A DNA stretch of 46,962 nt. Origin: Prosthecobacter sp. Lineage in GTDB: Bacteria > Verrucomicrobiota > Verrucomicrobiia > Verrucomicrobiales > Verrucomicrobiaceae. Positions 14,731-21,856 of this stretch are shown in pieces. A program made the position numbers and the translations under genes. The stretch covers positions 1,660-48,621 of the forward strand of contig NZ_JAQSEA010000117.1 in the NCBI RefSeq assembly GCF_029946185.1, written 5' to 3'. Under the pieces are notes generated by a model. That model made no database searches. It was given only the letters and a program-made list of their open reading frames with translations, and had not been told where the DNA came from. Every line of letters begins with the position of its first letter. The stretch's first letter is position 1.

Positions 14731-17409
14731 CTAGGTGTCGGTGTTGTTGGTGCTGTCGGTAGAGGGTAGTTCAAGAATGAACTCGGTAAACTGGCCGGGC
14801 TGGCTGCGGACTTCGATGCGGCCGCCATGATCGGCAATGATGCGATTGCAGATGGAGAGTCCGAGCCCCATGCCCTCCCCCACATCCTTGGTGGTGAAGA
14901 AGGGATCGAAGATCTTGTCCCGGATCTCCTGCGGGATGCCGGGCCCGTTGTCCTTGATGGAGAAAAGGATCCTGTCTCTACGGGTGGATGCGGACAGCTT
15001 GATGCAGGCCGACTCTCCCTCCGGGTATTCCTTGGTGGCCATGGCATCCAAGGCGTTCTGGATGAAATTGATGAGCACCTGTACGAACTGGTTGCTGTCG
15101 CCGCGGATTTCAAGCTCGTCGGGAATGTCCACCTCACGCTGGATGCCGTCTTTCCAGACGTGGGAAAAGAAGCGCAGGCAGGTGTTTACCACGTTTTTCA
15201 AGTCAAAGGCGTGATTGAGCTGGTTGGTGGTGCGGGTGAAGCCACGCAGGTCGGAGATGATCTGGATGACGCGGTTCACCCCTTCCTCCACATCTTTGAC
15301 GGTGTCGGCAAAGTCGGCGCGCTCGTCTTCCGGCAAGGATTTGGTGGAGCGACTGATGATGCCAAGTCCCTGACGTGCGTAGTTGAGCGGATTGTTGATT
15401 TCGTGGATCAAGCCGGCGCTGAGGCGGCCGAGAGAGGCGAGCTTCTCGTTCTGCACGAGCATGGATTCCGTTTCCTTGATCTGCTCCAGGGCATTTTCGA
15501 GCTGCTGCTTTTGCACCACGAGCTCCTTCTGAAACAAGCGGGAGTCGACGAGATTTTTCAAGCGCACCATGATCTCCGTGAGTGAGAACGGCTTGGACAG
15601 AAAGTCGTTGGCCCCGGCGGCGAGGCATTCGATCTTGGTTCTTTCATCTGCGCGTGCGGTGAGCAGTACAATGGGGATGGAGCGTGTGATGGAGCGTTCG
15701 CGCAGTTCGCGGCAGACCTGGAGACCGTCTTTTTCCGGCATCATCATGTCGGAGAGAATGATGTCTGGAAGGAATTGCGCGGCCTTTTCCACGGCTTGCT
15801 GTCCGTCAACAGCCTCCAAGATTTCAAAGGTGTCGCTGAGCTGGCTCTTGAGGAAGCGGAGCATGTCCGGTTCGTCATCAGCGATGAGCAGCTTGGGCTT
15901 GCGGCTGCGGCCCACGCCTGTTTCCACCGGACGCAGGGTGGCTTGCAGCGAGGTCATGGCAGGGAAGAGTTCGGCGCGGCGGTAGAGTTCGGCGATCCAG
16001 TCTTTATTCTGGGGATGCTCGGCGTCTGCGTCCTCGCTCGTGTCACTGGGCTCATCCTCAGCGGCGGTGGGCTCGCCTTGGAGAAGAGGCAGGTTCACCG
16101 TCATGGTCGTGCCTTTGCCGACCTCACTCATGGCCACGACATTGCCGCCCTGGGCTTCCGCGAGCTCTTTAACGAGGGCGAGGCCGATGCCCATACCCTG
16201 AAACTTGCGCTGGGAAGAGGTGTCTGCCTGCCAGAAGCGATTGAAGATGTGCGGCAGTTGATCCGCCGGAATGCCCATGCCGGTGTCACGAACTTCGATG
16301 GCCAGCCAGCCGTCTGTCTTGAGGGCGCTGAAGTGGACGTGACCATTGGCCGCAGTGAATTTGAGGGCGTTGAAGAGAAGGTTGAGGCAGATACGTTCAA
16401 GCTTGTCAGGATCGGCAATCACGTTGCTGAGGTCGTCATCCACGTGAGCATGGAGATTGAGGCGCTTGTCCTTCGCGACGCTGCCGACGGCATTGGCGAG
16501 GCCATTGACGAAACTATTCAAATTCACGCGCTTGGTGGAAACCTGCGCGCGGCCCGATTCCAGACGTACCAGATCCAAGAGATCATTGATGAGTTTCAAG
16601 AGGCGCATGGAGTTGCCATGCATCGTGTTCATCAGATCACGTTCTTCGGGAGGACGGGTGGATTCAGCGCGCTGGATCAGGCTTTCCAAGGGTGCGATGA
16701 GCAGGGTCAGCGGTGTGCGAAGTTCATGGCTGATGTTGGCGAAGAAGCGGCTTTTGGCCTCATCGAGCTCACGCAGCTTCTGGTTGCTGGCTTCAAGTTC
16801 GGCGCGGTTGAGGTCCAGGTCATGACGCAGTTTGAACTCGGAGAAACGGATGCTGTTGTAAAACCACGTGCCGGCGGTGGTGAAGACCCCGGTGACAAAC
16901 AGGAAGTACAGGTTGTTGAAAAAGATGCTGCGGTTGGCGATCGGGCCATGGAAGAAACAGGCCAGAAGATAGGATATCACGGTCAGGACCACGACGATAA
17001 TGCTGTCCTGCAAAGTCCAGCGCATGAGGATTGCAGCTCCCAGCATCACCAGGTTCAACCCGGCATAATAGGGGGAGTCGGCACCGCCCTTGGCGTAAAT
17101 CATCCATGCAATCCCGACAATGAGAGGCATGGCCATGAGCAGGCCGAGCAGGCGGTGCATGTGCTTGCCCCAGGCGGTGGTCAAAGCCAGCCAGACAAGG
17201 GCGCTGACGACGGCGGAAAGAACACGTGCGGGGAAGAAGCGTTTGACTCCCTCCTCCTGAAAAACCACCCAGTCCAAGGAACTGCCCGCAAGCATAAACA
17301 CCACGGCGAGGATGCCGCAGAGCTGGTAGTTGCGGACTCGGATGTCCTGCTCGTAGGCTTGGAAGTTTCCATCCAGGCCACCAGCTAAAACTGGAGAAGC
17401 ATCAGGCAT
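14731..17409 (-). CDS. six-TM hybrid kinase HK-REC-HK (PhcS-PhcR fusion-like)
   Basis: An 892-residue protein. About residues 27-185 hold six hydrophobic segments (including the SPYYAGLNLV segment) and no large periplasmic domain, so the ligand is probably sensed in the membrane. A short coiled coil precedes kinase 1 (H228 in SHELRTPL, N-box NLLFNALKF, DTGMGI and GMGIGLAL boxes). An acidic linker leads to a receiver domain (LLIADDE, phospho-Asp in IILSDMMMP, Lys in SKPFS). A second coiled coil leads to kinase 2 (IHEINNPLNY, INFIQNALDAM, GEGMGLGLS). Both kinases keep all key residues. In Ralstonia, PhcS is a membrane sensor kinase and PhcR is a receiver with a C-terminal kinase; this protein matches the two joined in one chain. 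The start overlaps the methyltransferase stop by 8 bp, so the two are translationally coupled. Confidence 0.85.
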   Translation of the reverse strand: MPDASPVLAGGLDGNFQAYEQDIRVRNYQLCGILAVVFMLAGSSLDWVVFQEEGVKRFFPARVLSAVVSALVWLALTTAWGKHMHRLLGLLMAMPLIVGIAWMIYAKGGADSPYYAGLNLVMLGAAILMRWTLQDSIIVVVLTVISYLLACFFHGPIANRSIFFNNLYFLFVTGVFTTAGTWFYNSIRFSEFKLRHDLDLNRAELEASNQKLRELDEAKSRFFANISHELRTPLTLLIAPLESLIQRAESTRPPEERDLMNTMHGNSMRLLKLINDLLDLVRLESGRAQVSTKRVNLNSFVNGLANAVGSVAKDKRLNLHAHVDDDLSNVIADPDKLERICLNLLFNALKFTAANGHVHFSALKTDGWLAIEVRDTGMGIPADQLPHIFNRFWQADTSSQRKFQGMGIGLALVKELAEAQGGNVVAMSEVGKGTTMTVNLPLLQGEPTAAEDEPSDTSEDADAEHPQNKDWIAELYRRAELFPAMTSLQATLRPVETGVGRSRKPKLLIADDEPDMLRFLKSQLSDTFEILEAVDGQQAVEKAAQFLPDIILSDMMMPEKDGLQVCRELRERSITRSIPIVLLTARADERTKIECLAAGANDFLSKPFSLTEIMVRLKNLVDSRLFQKELVVQKQQLENALEQIKETESMLVQNEKLASLGRLSAGLIHEINNPLNYARQGLGIISRSTKSLPEDERADFADTVKDVEEGVNRVIQIISDLRGFTRTTNQLNHAFDLKNVVNTCLRFFSHVWKDGIQREVDIPDELEIRGDSNQFVQVLINFIQNALDAMATKEYPEGESACIKLSASTRRDRILFSIKDNGPGIPQEIRDKIFDPFFTTKDVGEGMGLGLSICNRIIADHGGRIEVRSQPGQFTEFILELPSTDSTNNTDT

Positions 17410-18850
17410 CGAGAGGTTTGCGTACTTCGAGGAAGATGTTCACACCCGTGGCGTCTGGTTTCACCAAAATGGAGCCGGGGGGCGCGCGATCAGGCGCGAG
17501 TTTGAGAAACTGTTCTTCGTCACGGTACACGAGATGCCATTCTGCGAGGTACTCCATCCAGTTCCGCCATGGATTGCTGGGGTGTACGTTCGTCGCGATC
17601 AACAATCCGCCGGGAGCGAGCAGATCATAGAAGATCTCCAGGAGGCGGCGGCAGATGCGGTCGGAGAGGTAATCGAACAAGCCTGCGCAATAGACCATGT
17701 CGTAGGTGCCTGCCTGGGCCGCCGCACGTCCGGACTCTTTCAAAACTTGATGCACGGATTTTTTCTCAAAACGCAGGCCCGTGCGGCGGCGATGGCGGTT
17801 GCGCAGATCTTCCAGCGACCGCGTCGTGTGCATGATGGTCTCATCATTGAAGTCCAGCAGCAGCAAGTCTGCGGAGTCGGAGATGGGCTCATGGGTGAGG
17901 AAGTTTTGAATCTCCTGAGCCGGGCCGCAACCCAGGTTGTAGATGCGGGCGACACGGTTCTGGCCAGCCGCACGCGTTGTCTCGGCCTTGAGCTGCTCGA
18001 CCAGGTAAACGATGCGGTTGCGGTGTGCGATGACCGGCGGGATGTCCAGATAGAGCTTGTTGAGCAGCTTCGCGAAGATGGAGCTGCCTTCGTAGGGATC
18101 ACGCAGCATCATGCTGACCATTTCATAGTCACCGGCATAGCCGAGCGGCTTGTGATAGGTACGGTAAACAAACGGCGCGCAGAGTACGAGGGGGTGCAGC
18201 TGGCGCTTGATGTAGCTGCGGTGCACCGGCTGCTGCTCCAGGGGAATGATGGCGGCTGATTCCTCAAAGCGTTTCATCAAAGGATACACCGTGGGGACGA
18301 TGGGCTCCTCCATTTGCAGAAGGACTTCACGCTCCGCCTGAATGCGGTCTCCCGTTGGCAGCGAGCGGACACCCAGTTCCACCTGCTCCATCCAGCGGCG
18401 CAGATCGGAAAGCATGGTGTGCATGTCTGCCACCACGATTTTAAACTCGGGCACGACGCGATAGCTCTTTTCCGTCTCACGCAGGAACTCGGCGAACTCG
18501 GTCAGCAGGCGGCCTTTGTTCTGCGAGGGGGAGAGGATGTCGATGTCGATCCAGCCTTCGTCTGAGAGCGAGGCCTCGCAGATGAGCATGATGCCGGTAT
18601 TCACCAAATTGGCGATCGTGGCCCGGCCGGTGTAAACCACGCGGTCGTTCATCATGATTCTGAAGTCGTTCAGAACTTCAGATAACTGGACAATGCTGTA
18701 GGGATTGTAGACTTCGAACACGCCGAGATAGCGCGTGAGCCGGTGCAACGTGCCGCGCACTTCAGCGCCCTGGCTGTTGCGGCAGATGATGAAACTGAGA
18801 CGCTCTCCAGTGGAAGCGAGATTGGGCGGTGCGTTGTCGTTGTTCTCCAT
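17402..18850 (-). CDS. PhcB-like SAM-dependent methyltransferase
   Basis: A 482-residue cytoplasmic protein. The N-terminal ~110 residues are beta-rich and may be a PilZ-like barrel, but no RxxxR c-di-GMP motif is visible. A helical linker follows. The catalytic part starts with the KPLGYAGDYEM segment (234-244), which I recognise from methyltransferases annotated as making 3-hydroxypalmitate methyl ester (PhcB type). SAM motif I is IYNLGCGPAQEI (303-314), an acidic residue ends beta-2 (LLLLDFND), and YDMVYCAGLFDYL and LLAPGGLLIATNVHP complete a class I Rossmann fold. PhcB of Ralstonia methylates 3-hydroxy fatty acids to quorum-sensing signals; the substrate here is inferred. It is encoded directly ahead of the HK-REC-HK gene, overlapping by 8 bp. 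Class I fold is secure; assignment to PhcB is probable. Confidence 0.78.
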   Translation of the reverse strand: MENNDNAPPNLASTGERLSFIICRNSQGAEVRGTLHRLTRYLGVFEVYNPYSIVQLSEVLNDFRIMMNDRVVYTGRATIANLVNTGIMLICEASLSDEGWIDIDILSPSQNKGRLLTEFAEFLRETEKSYRVVPEFKIVVADMHTMLSDLRRWMEQVELGVRSLPTGDRIQAEREVLLQMEEPIVPTVYPLMKRFEESAAIIPLEQQPVHRSYIKRQLHPLVLCAPFVYRTYHKPLGYAGDYEMVSMMLRDPYEGSSIFAKLLNKLYLDIPPVIAHRNRIVYLVEQLKAETTRAAGQNRVARIYNLGCGPAQEIQNFLTHEPISDSADLLLLDFNDETIMHTTRSLEDLRNRHRRRTGLRFEKKSVHQVLKESGRAAAQAGTYDMVYCAGLFDYLSDRICRRLLEIFYDLLAPGGLLIATNVHPSNPWRNWMEYLAEWHLVYRDEEQFLKLAPDRAPPGSILVKPDATGVNIFLEVRKPLDA

Positions 18851-18991
18851 GTTACGAATCCTCTGCTAAAGCGGTTTGCGCCTTGATGACAACACAAGCC
18901 TTGTTGAAAAAGTTCGCCGCGCGTTCTGGCATGGCACCACGATGGTGGTGGAGACATGCGAGGTAAATATGCATACTGTCATTTTTTTGAA

Positions 18992-20251
18992 TTAAAACCG
19001 CTGCGTGACACTCAGAGACAGCACGTGCCATTGATGGTTGTAGTTCCCGTCGTACTGGTTGGCAGGAGTGGATGCGGCACCGCTGATCACGCGCGTGGGG
19101 TAGTAAACGTAGGCATAGGTGAGATCTACTCCTCTTGTTTTACCCCGCCAGCCCACACCCAGGCTGAAGACGTGCCTGTCATTGCCAGGGACCAGTGGGG
19201 TGTAGCTGTTCTGCGGCTGGGAGTTTTCTGAAAAGAGATAGCCAGCGCGTAGCGCCCAGTTTTCATTCAGTTGATACGACATCCCGGTCCCGAGATCGAT
19301 GGAGTTTCTCCAGCCAAAGACGGTGCCGGTAGAGCCCCCCAGCAGAGGCTGATTGTTGCCGATCAGGATGGGAAGATCATCATGGGATGAGTTCTGGGCC
19401 CACTTGAAGTCAAAACCCACAGTGAAGCGGTCGGTGACGTCAAACCCATAGCCGACGGAGATGGAGCCCGGAAAGGTTATGTCGGACTGAAAGCTGCTGG
19501 ACTGGCTGAAGGTGCCCGCCAGTGCTGGGGGAATGTTGGAGGCTTTGAAATCACCGTTGAGATTGACCTTCACTGGCAGCCGCCCGATTACTGCGAAACG
19601 ATGTCTTTTGGCAAAGGTCCAGTTGATGCCGGCATAAGCGCCCATGCCCCAGCCTTGGCCGTTTATCTTGATGTCTCCTTCTGGCGAACCGGGAATGATA
19701 TTGTTCCAAGAGTAGAACTGCTTCAGCGACAGGTCTGCGTACAAGATGTCGAGTCCGACGGCAAAGCTGAGATCATCGGTGATCTTCACCGCCACCGCCG
19801 GGGTGATGTCCACCGTCATCAAAGTCGCCTCATAGGGCAGCGCATAGCGCAGGGCACCGCCCATGCCTTTGGGATAGGAGGCTGCCATGCCATAAGGGGT
19901 GCTGACTCCGAGGCCGAATGCCAACCTGCCTGGAATGACGGGCTGCACAAAGTACATGCTTGCGGGAAACACCCACGGCCGGTTCATCGGCACCCCTTGG
20001 CCGCCATTTTGCGTGAAGTAAATGTCACCATGCCAAAGCGCTGTGTTGATCAGCAGCTCGCTTTTTTCGATCTTTAAGATGTTGGCTGGTGCGACCCGCA
20101 CGGCGGAGGCGTCGCTCAGATTGGCATACCTGCCGCCTACGATGCCCAGCCCTTGGGCGGAATCAGGCACCACGGAGAAGGTTTCAGATGCCTGCACCGC
20201 TGCTGAGACCAGTCCTAGGGCAAAAATGAAATAAGATACCTGTGCTTTCAT
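18992..20251 (-). CDS. FadL-type outer-membrane transporter for hydrophobic molecules
   Basis: About 419 residues with a signal peptide (MKAQVSYFIFALGLVSAAVQA). The FadL/TodX family signature is clear: SDASAVRVAPANI near the N-terminus, FGLGVSTPYGMAASYP, VDITPAVAVKITDDLSFAVG, FPGSISVGYGFDVTDRFTVG, and a terminal beta strand ending in Phe (SLSVTQRF). These 14-strand barrels move long-chain fatty acids and similar hydrophobic compounds through a lateral opening. An in-frame start far upstream (20590) would run through the response-regulator gene and add 113 non-family residues, so ATG 20251 is used. It lies 19 bp after that regulator gene and 141 bp before the PhcB-like gene, all on one strand, which suggests a link with the lipid signal. 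Confidence 0.88.
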   Translation of the reverse strand: MKAQVSYFIFALGLVSAAVQASETFSVVPDSAQGLGIVGGRYANLSDASAVRVAPANILKIEKSELLINTALWHGDIYFTQNGGQGVPMNRPWVFPASMYFVQPVIPGRLAFGLGVSTPYGMAASYPKGMGGALRYALPYEATLMTVDITPAVAVKITDDLSFAVGLDILYADLSLKQFYSWNNIIPGSPEGDIKINGQGWGMGAYAGINWTFAKRHRFAVIGRLPVKVNLNGDFKASNIPPALAGTFSQSSSFQSDITFPGSISVGYGFDVTDRFTVGFDFKWAQNSSHDDLPILIGNNQPLLGGSTGTVFGWRNSIDLGTGMSYQLNENWALRAGYLFSENSQPQNSYTPLVPGNDRHVFSLGVGWRGKTRGVDLTYAYVYYPTRVISGAASTPANQYDGNYNHQWHVLSLSVTQRF

Positions 20252-20270
20252 GGTTGGGGTGGGGGTGGAG

Positions 20271-20930
20271 TTAAGCGAGTCCGTTGGACTGGCAGTATCT
20301 GAGAATTTCGACGGTTCCTTTGAGCCCCGTCTTGCGACAGAGGTTGTGCTTGTGAACTGCGACGGTTCGCGGGCTGAGAGACAGATCGAGCGCCACCTGC
20401 TTGAGGCTTTTGCCACGGGCCAGCTGCATGAGGACTTCCAGTTCACGGTTGGAAAGCTTTTCATGAACCTGTCCGGAGGAGCCTTTGCGGATCGACCGAT
20501 CCGCGAATTTTTGCGCCAGTTCTCTGGAAATGTAACTGCGCCCTTCCAAGGTGCAGCGAATGGCGTCAAACAGCTCGTGGGGCGGTGCATCCTTGGTCAC
20601 GTAGGAGCGTGCGCCGAGCTGCATGGTGCGTGAGACAAAAGTTTCCTCCTGATGCATCGAAACAGCGATGATTCTGGGCGGGGTGGGCAGCATGCGCAGT
20701 TCCGTGGTCAGCTCCATTCCCGAGCGGTCCCCCAGTTCGATGTCCACCAAGGCGATTTCATAATTGTGCAGGCGGGCCTCGACCATCGCCTCTGCACAGG
20801 TGCCGGTGGAGACCACGGTGGCCTGAGGAAACTCGCCCTTCAGCATACTCGTGAAGGCCTCACGTACCAGGGCGTGATCATCGACAACCAGAATTCTAAA
20901 TGGGGGAGGGGATTGCATGAGCGTGTTCAA
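20271..20930 (-). CDS. NarL/LuxR-family response regulator
   Basis: A 219-residue DNA-binding regulator. The receiver domain has VVDDHA, phospho-acceptor D63 (ALVDIELGDRSG) and the Lys of SYVTKDAPP. The C-terminal helix-turn-helix is of GerE type: LSNRELEVLMQLARGKSLKQ then LSLSPRTVAVHKHNLCRKTG. It is preceded by a small soluble kinase (15 bp) and followed by the FadL-type gene (19 bp), so the three probably form one transcript. The kinase upstream is its likely partner, but that kinase has a damaged ATP site. Confidence 0.9.
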   Translation of the reverse strand: MNTLMQSPPPFRILVVDDHALVREAFTSMLKGEFPQATVVSTGTCAEAMVEARLHNYEIALVDIELGDRSGMELTTELRMLPTPPRIIAVSMHQEETFVSRTMQLGARSYVTKDAPPHELFDAIRCTLEGRSYISRELAQKFADRSIRKGSSGQVHEKLSNRELEVLMQLARGKSLKQVALDLSLSPRTVAVHKHNLCRKTGLKGTVEILRYCQSNGLA

Positions 20931-20945
20931 TGTCTTGAAGTGGTT

Positions 20946-21653
20946 TTATGCTGCGGACTGTGCGAGTGATGGCAGCGCCATCAGACAAATTCGCGAACTG
21001 CCGTCCGGGCCGGCGCTCATGACCTGCATGCGGGATCCCAGCAGGGCGCAGCGGGCTTCGATGAGAGCCATTTCCGAGCCGGATCCCATCTCCTTCCAGA
21101 TGTCGTCACCGCCGTCGTGATCGATGGTGATTTCCAGTTTCTCGGCCGATGCGCGGCAGGTCACCTCCACCCATGAGGTGTTGGCAAATCGCACGCAATG
21201 GGTCAGCAGTGCCTGCATGATGCGAAACAGATTGAGCCGGCTGGCGAGATCGAATGACGGCTCATCACCGCTGAGGTGGAGAACCAGAGAGCCGGGGAAA
21301 TTTTCGCCCACATTGCGCACCAGCTGCTGCAGCGCCACATGCAGCCCGAATGCTTTCAAAACGGGCGGAAACTGCTTTTCAGTCATGTCGCGAACCAGTT
21401 GCAGCGTCTGCCGTAGAGTGGAATCCAGGCTGCCCAGCAGCTTGACGACGCTTCCTGTATTCCCACCGTTCGCCAGTTCGTGCCGCATCATTTCACCCAG
21501 CGACGCGCAGGCCACCAAGCCACCGGCCATGTCTTTGTGCAACAAGTGGGCAAGATCGACCCTCTGAGCATCTTCTTCTTTTAACAAGCCGCTTAGTGAC
21601 TGTAGTAGCGTTGCGGCTGAATTATTTTCCATTTCTAGAGCGGTTGAATGCAT
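20946..21653 (-). CDS. small soluble HisKA_3-like kinase, probably degenerate
   Basis: A 235-residue cytoplasmic protein without TM segments. The dimerisation helix with H39 (LAHLLHKDMAGGL) resembles the HisKA_3 box of NarL-partner kinases, but the residue after His is Lys instead of Asp/Glu. The ATPase part can be followed (LFRIMQALLTHCVRFAN, then GSGSEMALIEARCALLG), yet the N-box Asn is His152 and the G1 box is altered (DHDGGDD). I infer reduced or absent kinase activity; it could be a regulatory partner or phosphatase for the NarL-type regulator downstream. A second in-frame ATG lies at 21632, and neither start has a clear ribosome binding site. It is divergent from a hybrid kinase with a similarly altered N-box. 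Confidence 0.65.
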   Translation of the reverse strand: MHSTALEMENNSAATLLQSLSGLLKEEDAQRVDLAHLLHKDMAGGLVACASLGEMMRHELANGGNTGSVVKLLGSLDSTLRQTLQLVRDMTEKQFPPVLKAFGLHVALQQLVRNVGENFPGSLVLHLSGDEPSFDLASRLNLFRIMQALLTHCVRFANTSWVEVTCRASAEKLEITIDHDGGDDIWKEMGSGSEMALIEARCALLGSRMQVMSAGPDGSSRICLMALPSLAQSAA

Positions 21654-21719
21654 TGGGGGCTAAATAATTTAAATCATTATGTCGCGGCATTTAGAAGTTC
21701 CAGAGGCAGCTCGACCCAG

Positions 21720-21758
21720 CACCTAAATATTTGTTCATTATTTAGGTGTCACCTAAAT
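21720..21758. promoter_or_regulatory. triple CACCTAAAT operator-like array
   Basis: The 9-mer CACCTAAAT occurs at 21720-21728, inverted (ATTTAGGTG) at 21740-21748, and again at 21750-21758. The last two form a 19-bp palindrome with a one-base centre, and the first two form a 10-bp-arm hairpin. The two direct copies are 30 bp apart (about three helical turns). It lies between divergent kinase genes and is probably a regulator-binding site. Confidence 0.6.
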
Positions 21759-21807
21759 CGAATGCGCATTTCAATTTTACAGTTTATCATTCAAATTCTG
21801 AATCTTT

Positions 21808-21832
21808 TGATAAAATAAACCTTATTTTATCA
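21808..21832. promoter_or_regulatory. AT-rich 11-bp inverted repeat upstream of the plus-strand kinase
   Basis: TGATAAAATAA (21808-21818) and TTATTTTATCA (21822-21832) form a perfect inverted repeat around ACC, 24 bp before the start codon of the hybrid kinase. The surroundings (21760-21850) are strikingly A+T-rich for this GC-rich window. It may be an operator or a 5'-UTR hairpin. Confidence 0.5.
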
Positions 21833-21856
21833 TTATTATAATAAATTTGGGTTAGT

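Noticed and set aside
15775-17388. 537-codon plus-strand frame opposite the HK-REC-HK gene
   Set aside because: The minus-strand frame has complete kinase and receiver motifs; the plus frame has none.
20252-20590. 113-residue N-terminal extension of the FadL-type protein
   Set aside because: It overlaps the helix-turn-helix part of the NarL-type regulator in another frame, and a proper signal peptide starts at 20251.
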